DNA of 64,000 nucleotides, from the NCBI RefSeq assembly GCF_014698235.1, contig NZ_JACJSP010000007.1, forward strand, positions 1 to 64,000. Direction: 5' to 3'. A program made the position numbers and the translations under genes. This DNA comes from Limnothrix sp. FACHB-406. GTDB lineage: Bacteria; Cyanobacteriota; Cyanobacteriia; CACIAM-69d. A model generated the notes under the pieces. The model saw only the letters and a list, made by a program, of their open reading frames with translations. It was not told the origin of the DNA and ran no database searches. Positions 18,207-26,793 of this stretch are shown here, one piece after another; the first letter of the stretch is position 1, and the number at the start of each line of letters is the position of its first letter.

Positions 18207-18472
18207 AGCAAATCAGGGCTTCCAATCAGGGCTGCGAAATCAATCAATTCGATTCAATTTGATTCAATCTGGCTTGACTTGAATTTGACTTGAGTTTGGC
18301 TTGAGTTTGGTTTGAATTTGATTTGACTCAGATTAATTTGGCTTTACTCCGTTCGAGTTCTCGTGAATTTTCACAAAATTCGCGCCAAGTCAAGTTAATT
18401 CGTCAATTCGTCAGTTCAATTCACCAAGTAATTCAGTTCAATTCAGGCAAGTTCAATTCAGGCAAGTTCAAT
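18207..18472. other. Repeat-rich spacer between the two methyltransferase genes
   Basis: The AT-rich 266-bp spacer is made largely of TTGATTTGA/TTCAATTCA words. It includes an 11-bp array (18274-18328) and a 15-bp array (18436-18480) that runs into the stop codon of the upstream gene. No gene is seen; the promoter of paralogue A, if separate, would lie here. Confidence 0.6.
18274..18328. repeat. Degenerate tandem repeat, 11 bp x 5
   Basis: Units TTGACTTGAAT, TTGACTTGAGT, TTGGCTTGAGT, TTGGTTTGAAT and TTGATTTGACT follow in register. The TTGA words are therefore spaced at about one helical turn. Confidence 0.85.
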
Positions 18473-18480
18473 TCAGGCAA
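18436..18480. repeat. Perfect tandem repeat, 15 bp x 3, overlapping a stop codon
   Basis: Three identical copies of GTTCAATTCAGGCAA plus a partial fourth (GTTCAA). The third copy contains the TGA stop of the methyltransferase gene at 18473-18475, so the array appears to have grown outward from the gene end. Confidence 0.92.
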
Positions 18481-19828
18481 GTTCAACCAATAAATAACCC
18501 GCTTGACCCAATTCCGAGAGCAGATAACGCAAGGCTGCTTCCACTTCCGATCGCGCAATGGGTTCCAAGGTTACGGGATCCACAGGACTCAATTGTTGCA
18601 GCGAATCTGCGAGTTCCGTAAAGGTTTTCGTCCCTTCCAACAGGGGCAACAACCCAAGAGCGATCGCGCTGCTGACCGACTCCCAACCCCAGTTCAGAGA
18701 CAGGTGTTGACTCAACTTTAAATCAGTGCCCTTTAAAACCACATTTTTGAGATCTGCGGCAAATTCTGGCGTATCTAACTGCGGGTGAAGCGCGGCTCGG
18801 GATTGATGCCAATCTTCTGGTTCCCAATCGCTGAGGGCTGTCCAGGGTTGCGCCGCGTCAGGATGACCACACCAGAAATCTAAAAGTCGATGGTTCGATC
18901 GAATCAAATCAAAAAAGTGTAGTTGATCGGAAATCGGCGCTTCCGCCAATCCAAAAGCGATCGAAATGGGCATATTCTCTGGGTCTTTGAACAGATCCGT
19001 CACTTCCCAGGACTGCCAATCGGTCATGCTAATGAATTCCAGACCGGAGCGATCGATATAGTCAAAAAGCTGCGGAATAGTAAATCCCCGATCGCGCTGG
19101 AACAACAGGTTCATCATCACCCGCTGTTCATCCTTCATTTTCCCAGAATCCCAAATTCGCATTTTCAGGAGTGTTGTATCCTTCAAAGACTCCATCAATT
19201 CGGTCAGAATTCCCATTTCCAGCTCACCCGGATTGTCATCCATCAACCCAATCAGGTGAGCCAAGCTTTGGGCCTTGAAATAGTCAAATCGCTGATAAAG
19301 ACTATGGAGATTGGAACGAATAATGCCATCGGGTTTCAAGACGGCTTTCATGGCCGCCAACCCATCGGCAGGATCCGGTTGCAGATATAGCAATTCATCG
19401 CAGTTAATGTAGTCAAATTCCATGCCTAATTGCGGCAATTCTTCCATTGCCAATGCATGAAATTCCACGCGATCGCCCAATCCATGATGCTCCAAGCGCT
19501 TTTGGGCCAAGTCCACGGAAGCGGGCGACAAGTCCACCCCCACAATACGCGCACCGGGGTTGGCCAAAGCCATGCTCAACACGCCGTATCCACTGCCACA
19601 GCCCACATCCAGCATCAACCGCCCTTCGGTGTTGGCAATTTTTTGGTTGCGACGATAGTAGGCGGTGCGGAAATCGTGCCAGTAGGTATGGGTTTCGGCC
19701 GGTAAGCGATCGAGCGGAATGCGGGGATAGGGGGCGCGATCGAACTGGGCCCGCACCTTGGCAAGGGGATCCTCAAGCGGATCGTCAGCGGGGTTTGTGG
19801 GAGAAGGCAAGAGGGATGGCTCGGTCAT
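18473..19828 (-). CDS. Class I SAM-dependent methyltransferase with C-terminal extension (paralogue B)
   Basis: Same design as paralogue A. QFDRAPYPRIP lies near residue 25, motif I LMLDVGCGSGYGVLSMA near 70, VGVDLSPASVD, then MEFDYINCDELLYLQP. The C-terminal half has NHRLLDFWCGHP where paralogue A has NRLIDIFCTP. The frame is open to 19963, but ATG 19828 gives 451 residues, nearly equal to paralogue A (448), and the extra N-terminus is Pro/Leu-rich and unconserved. Both genes read in the same direction and probably arose by tandem duplication followed by long divergence. Reaction and substrate are unknown. Confidence 0.8.
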   Translation of the reverse strand: MTEPSLLPSPTNPADDPLEDPLAKVRAQFDRAPYPRIPLDRLPAETHTYWHDFRTAYYRRNQKIANTEGRLMLDVGCGSGYGVLSMALANPGARIVGVDLSPASVDLAQKRLEHHGLGDRVEFHALAMEELPQLGMEFDYINCDELLYLQPDPADGLAAMKAVLKPDGIIRSNLHSLYQRFDYFKAQSLAHLIGLMDDNPGELEMGILTELMESLKDTTLLKMRIWDSGKMKDEQRVMMNLLFQRDRGFTIPQLFDYIDRSGLEFISMTDWQSWEVTDLFKDPENMPISIAFGLAEAPISDQLHFFDLIRSNHRLLDFWCGHPDAAQPWTALSDWEPEDWHQSRAALHPQLDTPEFAADLKNVVLKGTDLKLSQHLSLNWGWESVSSAIALGLLPLLEGTKTFTELADSLQQLSPVDPVTLEPIARSEVEAALRYLLSELGQAGYLLVELA

Positions 19829-20199
19829 GCGGGGGTTGACGAATAGTTGTCCTAACGCAAGGGTGGGAAGACCCAACGGCAAGGGCGGGTTAGAATCTTG
19901 ACGGGGCCATGGATTGGCCGTGGTCAAGCGGTTGCCGAGGCTACCTTGGCCATATTGCCCCATTTCGATCCCGAAGCGATCGCCCCAAATCCGCTACCTG
20001 CCGCCCGATCGCCGATCCGTTTTAACAGTTGGTTTCACAATTTGTTTAACAAGTTGCTTAGTGATTGGCTGCACAATCGGCTCGGCAATCAACTCGGCAA
20101 TCGGCTTCACCATGGATTTCACCGTGGGCTGAAAACTTTTGAACGGCTTGTCCTGCCATCTTCTCCAACACCATTTCCCACATCGTCAGTCGCAACCCT
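19829..20199. promoter_or_regulatory. Divergent spacer between methyltransferase B and era
   Basis: About 370 bp with no convincing gene; the overlapping ORFs are rich in CGATCG-derived codons. It contains a 12-bp x 3 repeat (20075-20110: AATCGGCTCGGC and variants). Promoters for both outward genes must lie here. Confidence 0.45.
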
Positions 20200-21195
20200 A
20201 TGAGCATTGAACAGCATTCCCAGCCAACGGACGATCGCGCCGCTGTGGCCAACTCGTTGGATGAAATGCTAGAGGCGCTGAACTTGGGAATTCCGACGGC
20301 TCCCGACGATTTTCGATCGGGCTTTGTGGGAATTGTGGGGCGGCCAAATGTGGGCAAGTCCACGCTGATGAATGGTTTGGTGGGGCAAAAAGTAGCCATT
20401 GTCTCCCCGATCGCCCAAACCACTCGCAACCGACTGCGGGGCATCCTGACCCGGGATGATGCACAAATTGTGTTTGTAGACACGCCCGGCATTCATAAGC
20501 CCCACCACGAATTGGGCAAAGTGTTGGTGGCCAATGCACGCATGGCCATCCATTCGGCGGATTTGCTGCTGTTTGTGGTCGATGGGTCGGTGGAAGCAGG
20601 CGGGGGCGATCGCTTCGTGGCCGAGTGGCTGGCCCAAGCACCCGTGCCGGTGGTTTTGGGGCTGAACAAAATTGATCTGCAAACGGATCCGACGGTGGAA
20701 GCGTCCTACGCGGCCCTGGCGGCCGATCGGGGTTGGCCGATCGTGCGGTTTTCGGCGCTCCAGAGCGAAGGGACAGAAGACCTATTGCAGGCGCTGATCG
20801 ATCGACTGCCGCCGGGCCCGTTTTATTACCCCCCGGAATTGGTGACCGATCGCCCCGAACGATTCATTATGGGCGAACTAATTCGCGAGCAAATTTTGCT
20901 CCATGCCCGGGACGAAATTCCCCATTCCGTGGCGGTGGAAATCGATCGGGTAGAGGAAACCCCGAAAATTACCCGCGTATTAGCCACCATTCACATTGAA
21001 CGGGCCAGCCAAAAGGCAATCTTGATCGGCAAAGGTGGTTCCATGCTGAAGGCGATCGGCACGGCAGCCCGCGAACAAATTCAAAAGTTAATTGATGGCA
21101 AGGTTTACCTGGAGTTGTACGTGAAGCTGCAACCCAAATGGCGGCGATCGCCCGCTCGCCTGGCCGATTTGGGTTACCGAATTGAAGAAGATTAG
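20200..21195 (+). CDS. era: GTPase Era
   Basis: Era binds GTP and the 3' end of 16S rRNA to assist 30S ribosome maturation. The GTPase part shows G1 GRPNVGKST, the switch I region with TTRNRLRG, G3 DTPGIHKP, G4 NKID and G5 SALQ. The C-terminal KH domain carries KAILIGKGGSMLKAIGTAAR. At 331 residues it is about 30 longer than E. coli Era because of an unstructured N-terminus (about 40 residues before GFVGIVG), as is common in cyanobacteria. It converges on the PH-domain gene, 33 bp apart. Confidence 0.95.
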   Translation: MSIEQHSQPTDDRAAVANSLDEMLEALNLGIPTAPDDFRSGFVGIVGRPNVGKSTLMNGLVGQKVAIVSPIAQTTRNRLRGILTRDDAQIVFVDTPGIHKPHHELGKVLVANARMAIHSADLLLFVVDGSVEAGGGDRFVAEWLAQAPVPVVLGLNKIDLQTDPTVEASYAALAADRGWPIVRFSALQSEGTEDLLQALIDRLPPGPFYYPPELVTDRPERFIMGELIREQILLHARDEIPHSVAVEIDRVEETPKITRVLATIHIERASQKAILIGKGGSMLKAIGTAAREQIQKLIDGKVYLELYVKLQPKWRRSPARLADLGYRIEED

Positions 21196-21228
21196 GCGAC
21201 AAACCCGCAAGAAGTTAGCCGCGAGTGA

Positions 21229-21840
21229 CTAGTTATTAATAAACTTCTCGAAAACTTCCCCAAAATCCTTGCGTACATAGGACTCATGGGCCAGCTTTAA
21301 CCAATTGAATGCGTATTGGTTAATTGCCTTGAATTGCTCTTCGGCCGTTGAAGTGCTGGTCGATCGACTGATGGTGGTGGCCGCCGTGTTCAAACTGGTT
21401 TGTGCATAGCCGTGGAACGCAGTATTTTCCTGCTGAATCAAGGCAATTTTCAGCAGGGCCTTATACAAGTCCTTGAGTTCGTGAATATGGACTTTGGCCA
21501 CATCGATCGAGTAATGCTGGCTGCCCATGGAAAACTTAATTTCCACATCCCGATCGAGCGTTCCCGCCGTTTCCAAAGTCACATGGGAAATGGCATGGTG
21601 GGCATAGTTAAAGCGCCGCAAAGTGCGTTTTTTGCTGACAGCCGATGTGCCATCCACATGGATTAGGGCCAAGTTGGTGAAGCAATATTCATCCATCTTG
21701 GACTTAATCAAAAAATAGATTTTCTCGCCTTCTTCATTGATGATGTAGTCGTCCGCATCAACCTTGCCGTAATCCTGGGGACGAATCACCACCCCAATAT
21801 CACTGAGACCCAAGGCATCCGAAGCCAAACTCTTAAACAT
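21229..21840 (-). CDS. Bacterial PH-domain protein of unknown function
   Basis: A 203-residue soluble protein starting MFKSLASDALGLSDIG, a form widespread in bacteria as pleckstrin-homology-like proteins (YvbH/DUF1696 type). The N-terminal 125 residues form the beta-rich part (IYFLIKSKMDEYCFTNLALIHVDG split by turns; RTLRRFNYAHHAISHVTLET). The C-terminal 70 residues are helical and may oligomerise. No signal peptide or membrane helix. The frame opens four residues earlier, but the Met at 21840 matches the family start. The family has no established biochemical role. Confidence 0.75.
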   Translation of the reverse strand: MFKSLASDALGLSDIGVVIRPQDYGKVDADDYIINEEGEKIYFLIKSKMDEYCFTNLALIHVDGTSAVSKKRTLRRFNYAHHAISHVTLETAGTLDRDVEIKFSMGSQHYSIDVAKVHIHELKDLYKALLKIALIQQENTAFHGYAQTSLNTAATTISRSTSTSTAEEQFKAINQYAFNWLKLAHESYVRKDFGEVFEKFINN

Positions 21841-22320
21841 GGGAATCACCAATTGTTGATTAGCCCTAGCCCAGCATTGCCCAGCCCAGCATTACTTTGC
21901 CCAACCTTGCCAGGCTGGCTTGAGTAACCATTTTGAGGCTAGCCCGACCAGCCAGTATAACAATCGAATTTTGTTGGTTGCCAGGGGCAATCAACTCTCA
22001 GGCTAGTAGCGTGGCTGCCTTAATTCGCTGGGTTAAATGATATGGCTGTTGCCATCACCTGATCGTTAAGCAGCAAGGGGCTTAAGCCCCTTGTTACCAC
22101 GACTGGCTCCGCATAACAATCGAATTTTGTTGGTTGCCAGGGGCAATCAACTCTCAGGCTAGTAGCGTGGCTGCCTTAATTCGCTGGGTTAAATGATATG
22201 GCTGTTACCGTCACCTGATCGTTAAGCAGCAAGGGGCTTAAGCCCCTTGTTACCACGACTGGCTCCGCAACGTTGACCCAATATATTAAGCCTGTCGCGC
22301 TACTAGGCTTTGGGCTGTTC
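21841..22320. other. Non-coding interval filled by a 156-bp tandem duplication
   Basis: About 480 bp between the PH-domain gene and tyrS, both on the minus strand. Two thirds is the duplicated element at 21957-22268. The left part has CCCAGC/TTGCC-rich short words. No gene is seen. Confidence 0.6.
21957..22268. repeat. 156-bp tandem duplication, each copy with a 20-bp palindrome
   Basis: Copy 1 (21957-22112) and copy 2 (22113-22268) are nearly identical, starting ATAACAATCG and ending CGACTGGCTCCGC. The only differences spotted are in the TTGCCATCAC/TTACCGTCAC segment and at the ends. Each has CAAGGGGCTTAAGCCCCTTG (22074-22093 and 22230-22249), an 8-bp stem with a TTAA loop. No ORF spans it, so it looks like a non-coding repetitive element rather than an insertion sequence. 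Confidence 0.92.
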
Positions 22321-23529
22321 CTAAGCGACTAATCGCACAAATTTCTTTTTTCCCACTTGCAGCACTTTGCCCAACAAATCCGCCGCCGATTCAAACTTTT
22401 GGTTCACATCCGCCAGCTTTTCGCCATCCAGTTTCACACCGCCCCCTTGAATTTGGCGACGGGCTTCGCTACTGGTGGTGCATAACTTTGTGGCACTCAA
22501 AAGATAGAAAATTGGAGCCGGAAATTCCACCTGCGCCAAGGAAAATTCCGGTACATTTTCCGCACCGCCACCGCCCGACACCAAATTCATGGCATCTTTT
22601 TGGGCTTGCAGGGCGATCGCCTCGCCATGGATTTGTTGGGTAATTTCCAGGGCCAACAATTTCTGGCGATCGCGGGGATTTTCGGGCAACTGATCCAACG
22701 GTAAATCCGTCATCAGTTCAAAGTAGGTTTCCAGTTGCGCATCGGCCACCTTTTCCAGCTTGGAATACATGGTGAGCGGGTCTTCTCGCAGGGCCACATA
22801 GTTCCCCAAGGATTTGGACATTTTTTGCACCCCATCTGTCCCGATCAAAATGGGCGTGAGCAATCCAAATTGCGGTTTTTGACCAAAGTGGCGCTGCAAA
22901 TCTCGCCCTACGGCTAGGTTGAACTTTTGGTCTGTGCCACCCAGTTCCACATCCGCCCGCACGGCCACGGAGTCGTAGCCCTGCATCAACGGATAAAGAA
23001 ATTCATGCAAAAAGATGGGGCTTTCCTGCTGATAGCGCTCTGCAAATCCTTCCTTGGCCAACATTTGGCCAACGGTCATGGTGCTGAGGAGTTCCAGGAT
23101 TTTGCCTAAGTCCAGCTTGGCTAACCACTCGGAGTTGTAGCGCACCTCCAGGCGGCCAGGCGTTTCAAAATCCAGGATCGATCGCACCTGTTCCAAATAG
23201 GTTTCCGCGTTGGCTTGCACTTGCGCTTCGGTCAGTTGCTTGCGCACTTCCGATTTACCGGTGGGGTCGCCAATGCGAGCGGTGAAATCGCCAATAATCA
23301 GAACAGCGGTGTGGCCCGCATCCTGGAAAGCGCGCAATTTGCGGACGGGAATGCTGTGCCCCAGGTGAATATCGCTGCCGGTGGGGTCAATGCCGAGCTT
23401 GACGCGCAAGGGGCGATCGGTCGTGGCCAACAACCGCTCTAGGTTCTGGGTCGGATCCGCTGAGTCGGGTTGGTTGGGAAAAATATCGGCGGTTCCGCGA
23501 TGGAGCCAATCGAAGTTAGACGCTGCCAT
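22321..23529 (-). CDS. tyrS: Tyrosyl-tRNA synthetase
   Basis: A class I aminoacyl-tRNA synthetase that charges tRNA-Tyr. The protein has the HIGH-type motif HLGHS at residues 55-59, the tyrosine-site segment [12 protein letters not shown], and KMSKS near residue 235 ([11 protein letters not shown]). A C-terminal S4 RNA-binding domain follows ([13 protein letters not shown]). Its 402 residues fit the TyrRS type of cyanobacteria. The reading frame extends upstream to 23652 but that would run through the tRNA-Thr gene, so ATG 23529 (MAASNFDWL) is chosen. tRNA-Thr and tRNA-Tyr lie immediately upstream on the same strand, so enzyme and substrate tRNA may be co-transcribed. Confidence 0.95.
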   Translation of the reverse strand: MAASNFDWLHRGTADIFPNQPDSADPTQNLERLLATTDRPLRVKLGIDPTGSDIHLGHSIPVRKLRAFQDAGHTAVLIIGDFTARIGDPTGKSEVRKQLTEAQVQANAETYLEQVRSILDFETPGRLEVRYNSEWLAKLDLGKILELLSTMTVGQMLAKEGFAERYQQESPIFLHEFLYPLMQGYDSVAVRADVELGGTDQKFNLAVGRDLQRHFGQKPQFGLLTPILIGTDGVQKMSKSLGNYVALREDPLTMYSKLEKVADAQLETYFELMTDLPLDQLPENPRDRQKLLALEITQQIHGEAIALQAQKDAMNLVSGGGGAENVPEFSLAQVEFPAPIFYLLSATKLCTTSSEARRQIQGGGVKLDGEKLADVNQKFESAADLLGKVLQVGKKKFVRLVA

Positions 23530-23610
23530 AACTGGTGCGCTCAATTCGCTATAGGGATTGAATAGGGGTTGACAATCGAAGCTCAAAAATTTTGATGAGC
23601 TGATCAAAAG

Positions 23611-23682
23611 AGCCTCTGACGAGGATTGAACTCGTGACCTCACCCTTACCAAGGGTGCGCTCTACCACTGAGCTACAGAGGC
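23611..23682 (-). tRNA. tRNA-Thr(GGT)
   Basis: The minus strand reads GCCTCTGTAGCTCAGTGG at the 5' end, with the anticodon stem CACCC/GGGTG around loop TTGGTAA (anticodon GGT) and a T-arm TTCAATC. The acceptor stem GCCTCTG pairs with CAGAGGC, followed by discriminator T. Length is 72 nt and CCA is not encoded. Confidence 0.96.
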
Positions 23683-23686
23683 GGGG

Positions 23687-23771
23687 TGGTGGGCCGAGCT
23701 GGATTTGAACCAGCGTAGGCATAGCCAACGGATTTACAGTCCGTCCCCATTAACCACTCGGGCATCGACCC
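23687..23771 (-). tRNA. tRNA-Tyr(GTA)
   Basis: On the minus strand the acceptor GGGTCGA pairs with TCGGCCC. The anticodon arm ACGGA-CTGTAAA-TCCGT gives GTA. A long variable arm, as in bacterial tRNA-Tyr, lies between it and the T-arm (GGTTCAAATCC). The discriminator is A and a CCA is apparently encoded (without it the gene ends at 23690). It stands four bases upstream of tRNA-Thr and about 160 bp from the tyrS start. Confidence 0.96.
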
Positions 23772-24030
23772 GCTTCCACCACGGGAGATAACAATAGCAC
23801 AAGGATCGAAAATTCCCAATAGGCAGCCCAAAATTTTTTTAAATTTTTTTGAGGAAGCGCTTGGCCCGGTTAGGGCGGGATCTTGAGCGACGCTGGGGGC
23901 AAAAACTGGGGACGATCGGGAGGCCGCTGGGGCGATCGCCGGGTGTGGAGATTTCGCCGGGCGGCGGCTTCCGCAGTTCGCCCAATCCCTTTCATAATGA
24001 ATATAGTTAGCGCGTTCTGAGTAGCAACCT

Positions 24031-25542
24031 GTGCAACTTGAGTCTCAGCCTGATACCCAGCGATCGAATGCGGGTCGATCGGGCACGGCCCAGCGATCTC
24101 CATCAAGTGCCCCGGCTGCTGATTCGGACTCTGGATCTGCCCCCCCAGCCTCACCCTCGGCACTCCAGGAGCTGAACCAATGGGAGCAGCGATCGCGCCG
24201 TTTGTTTTGGCCTTTGTTTGGGGTGGCAGCTACGGCCATCTTGGGGGCCGCCGGTTGGGGTCTGTGGCAATTGCGCAAGCCAGCGGATCCGGCGGTTGAT
24301 CCCTTGGCCAAGCTGACCGTTCCGGTCACCTCCGCTAATTTGACGGTCAAGATTGATGCAAGCGGCACTATCCGCCCGATCCAAACCGTGAACCTGAGTC
24401 CCAAAACCTCCGGGCGACTGCTGGAGTTGTATGTGGAGCAGGGAGATGCGGTGCAAAAGGGCCAAGTGATTGCCCGGATGGATGATGCGGAACTGCGGGC
24501 GCAACTGGCGCGGGCCCAGGCCGGCTTGGCGCGGGCCCAGGCAAGGCTGGCGGAGGCCCAAACCGGCAACCGACCGGAAGAAATTGCCGAGGCGGAAGCT
24601 CGCGTTAATCGATCGCGCGCGGATGTGGTGAGTGCCCAGGCGCGGCTGGATTTGGCGCGGGAACGGCTGGAACGCAACCGATCGCTGGCGGAAGCGGGAG
24701 TGATTGAGCGTGATCGCCTGGATGGGTTTGAGCAAGAGGCCCGCAGCGCCAAGGCGGATGTCGATCGAGCCAAGGCGGCGTTGGTGGAATCCCAAAAGGG
24801 GCGCGATCGAATTCGGAACGGTTCCCGGATTGAGGACATCGCCGCCGCCCGGGCCGATGTGGCCGAGGCCCGCGCCCAAATGGCCCTGATCCAAACGCAA
24901 TTGAATGACACCGTGGTGCGTGCGCCCTTTGCCGGATTCATTTCCCAAAAGTATGCGGAACCCGGCTCCTTCGTGACTCCCACCACGTCCGCTTCCTCCG
25001 GCAGTGGAGCAACTTCCACCTCGATCGCGGCTCTGGCCAGCGGGTTGGAGGTGTTGGCGCGGGTTCCGGAAGTGGACATTGGGCAAATCAAGTTGGGGCA
25101 AACGGTGGAAATTACGGCCGATGCCTATCCCGATCGGGTCTTTCGGGGACGGGTGAAGCTGGTGGCTCCGGAAGCGATTCGGGAGCGCGATGTCACCTCC
25201 TTTGAAGTGCGCGTGGCGATTCTGTCAGGGCAGGAGGTGTTGCGATCGGGCATGAATGTGGATTTGGTCTTTGTGGGCGATCGCCTGCCCCAAGCCGTGG
25301 TTGTGCCGACGGTGGCCGTGGTGACCGATCGCGGGCGCACGGGCGTTTTAGTCCCCAATGCCACCCAAAAGCCGGAGTTTCGCGCGGTGGTTTTGGGCCC
25401 CACCTTGGGTAATCAGGTGCAGGTGCTCCAAGGCATTAAACCGGGCGATCGGGTCTTCACGGATTTGCCACCGGGGCAGACCCTCGACAGCATCTTGAAC
25501 AACAAGGCGAAACCCGGCAATGGGCGATCGGCTAATCCCTAG
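24031..25542 (+). CDS. HlyD/AcrA-family efflux periplasmic adaptor (membrane fusion protein)
   Basis: A 503-residue adaptor that would bridge an inner-membrane pump to an outer-membrane channel. After about 60 disordered residues comes one membrane helix (LFGVAATAILGAAGWGLW). The lipoyl half-motif is SGRLLELYVEQGDAVQKGQVIARMDD. A long Ala/Arg/Glu-rich coiled-coil hairpin (about 160-290) follows, then the second lipoyl half TVVRAPFAGFISQKYAEPGSFV, and beta-barrel and membrane-proximal domains. The start is GTG at 24031, with upstream DNA showing no better choice. No pump gene is adjacent; the RND pump at 60.9 kb is a possible partner. It is followed after 32 bp by the kdpD-like gene. Confidence 0.9.
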   Translation: MQLESQPDTQRSNAGRSGTAQRSPSSAPAADSDSGSAPPASPSALQELNQWEQRSRRLFWPLFGVAATAILGAAGWGLWQLRKPADPAVDPLAKLTVPVTSANLTVKIDASGTIRPIQTVNLSPKTSGRLLELYVEQGDAVQKGQVIARMDDAELRAQLARAQAGLARAQARLAEAQTGNRPEEIAEAEARVNRSRADVVSAQARLDLARERLERNRSLAEAGVIERDRLDGFEQEARSAKADVDRAKAALVESQKGRDRIRNGSRIEDIAAARADVAEARAQMALIQTQLNDTVVRAPFAGFISQKYAEPGSFVTPTTSASSGSGATSTSIAALASGLEVLARVPEVDIGQIKLGQTVEITADAYPDRVFRGRVKLVAPEAIRERDVTSFEVRVAILSGQEVLRSGMNVDLVFVGDRLPQAVVVPTVAVVTDRGRTGVLVPNATQKPEFRAVVLGPTLGNQVQVLQGIKPGDRVFTDLPPGQTLDSILNNKAKPGNGRSANP

Positions 25543-25574
25543 GGGCGCAGTCAGTTTCAAAGGGCGATCGGCTC

Positions 25575-26690
25575 ATGCATATTCCCAAACGCGGTAAACA
25601 TAAAGTCTTTATCGGCATGGCTCCCGGTGTTGGCAAAACTTACCGCATGTTGGAAGAAGGCCAGCAATTAAAAGCAGAGGGCGTGGATGTGGTGATTGGG
25701 TTATTGGAAACCCATGGCCGCAAAGAAACCGCCGACAAAGCGATCGGATTGGAGGTGGTTCCCCCCGCCCAAATTGCTTATCAAAATCGATTGCTGCCGG
25801 AAATGGATGTGGCCGCCATTTGCGATCGCCAGCCCCAGTTGGTGTTAATTGATGAGCTGGCCCATACGAATGTGCCCACGAGCGATCGCCCCAAACGCTA
25901 TCAAGATGTGGAGCTGATTTTGGCGGCGGGAATTGATGTGTTTTCCACGCTGAATATTCAGCATTTAGAAAGCCTCAATGATCTCGTGACTCAAATTACC
26001 GGTGTGGTGATTCGAGAGCGCGTGCCCGATCGAATTCTTGAGGAAGCGAATGAGGTGGTGGTGATTGATGTCACCCCTGAAACCTTAGAAGAACGCCTAC
26101 AGGATGGGAAGGTTTATGCCCTGGATAAAATTCCCCAAGCGTTGACCAATTTCTTTCAACGTCGCCACCTGATTGCTCTGCGAGAACTGGCCTTGCGGGA
26201 AGTGGCCGACAATGTTGAAGAACAGGCGATTGACCAAGATCCCAGCACTCCATTTTGTAACATTCACGAGCGCGTATTGGTCTGTGTTTCGACCTATGAA
26301 GGATCGATGCGCCTATTACGACGGGCAGCGCGTTTGGCGAGCTATATGAATGCGCCCTTGTATGGCTTATTTGTTTGTCCGCCCGATCGGTTTTTAAGCA
26401 AAAGCGAAGCGCTCCAAATTGAGGGCTGTCAGCGACTTTGTGAGGAGTTTGGGGGGGAGTTTTTACAAGTTCAAGCCTCCAACATTCCCCAGGCGATCGC
26501 CAAAGTGGCCCGAGATTATCGAATTACACAAATTGTGCTGGGCGAAACCCGTCGATCGCGGTGGCAATTATTGCTGCGCGGCTCTTTAACCTACCGATTG
26601 ATGAATCTCCTAACGGAGCAGTCAGTGGATTTGCACATCATGAGTCATGACAGCCGCGCCCCACGCTCTCAGAATTCTGCTGAGTCTTGA
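25575..26690 (+). CDS. kdpD: Short KdpD: KdpD nucleotide-binding domain plus universal-stress domain, no kinase
   Basis: Matches the N-terminal 370 residues of the KdpD potassium sensor. Walker A is GMAPGVGKTYRM (residues 14-25), Walker B LVLIDELAHTN, then the conserved STLNIQHLESLND and DVTPETLEERLQDGKVY. A universal-stress (Usp) domain occupies about 230-360 (RVLVCVSTYEGSM ... QIVLGETRRSRW). The four membrane helices and the histidine kinase of full KdpD are missing; the protein ends naturally. Such short KdpD proteins are usual in cyanobacteria, where they may sense K+ or nucleotide state. No kdpABC genes are present. The 32-bp gap to the HlyD gene suggests an operon. Confidence 0.88.
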   Translation: MHIPKRGKHKVFIGMAPGVGKTYRMLEEGQQLKAEGVDVVIGLLETHGRKETADKAIGLEVVPPAQIAYQNRLLPEMDVAAICDRQPQLVLIDELAHTNVPTSDRPKRYQDVELILAAGIDVFSTLNIQHLESLNDLVTQITGVVIRERVPDRILEEANEVVVIDVTPETLEERLQDGKVYALDKIPQALTNFFQRRHLIALRELALREVADNVEEQAIDQDPSTPFCNIHERVLVCVSTYEGSMRLLRRAARLASYMNAPLYGLFVCPPDRFLSKSEALQIEGCQRLCEEFGGEFLQVQASNIPQAIAKVARDYRITQIVLGETRRSRWQLLLRGSLTYRLMNLLTEQSVDLHIMSHDSRAPRSQNSAES

Positions 26691-26793
26691 TCAATATTTT
26701 CCAAGGAGTTTCCGGTTTTCAGCGCGGGAATTTTCGGGAATTTTTAGGTAATTTTCCCGGTCACGAATTTCCCACAGGGTCGCTAGGTTGGAA

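Noticed and set aside
21957..22268. Insertion sequence or MITE
   Set aside because: No transposase, no terminal inverted repeats and no target-site duplication were seen; described instead as a repeat of unknown type.
23530..23652. N-terminal extension of tyrS
   Set aside because: It would translate through the tRNA-Thr gene; the Met at 23529 matches the family.
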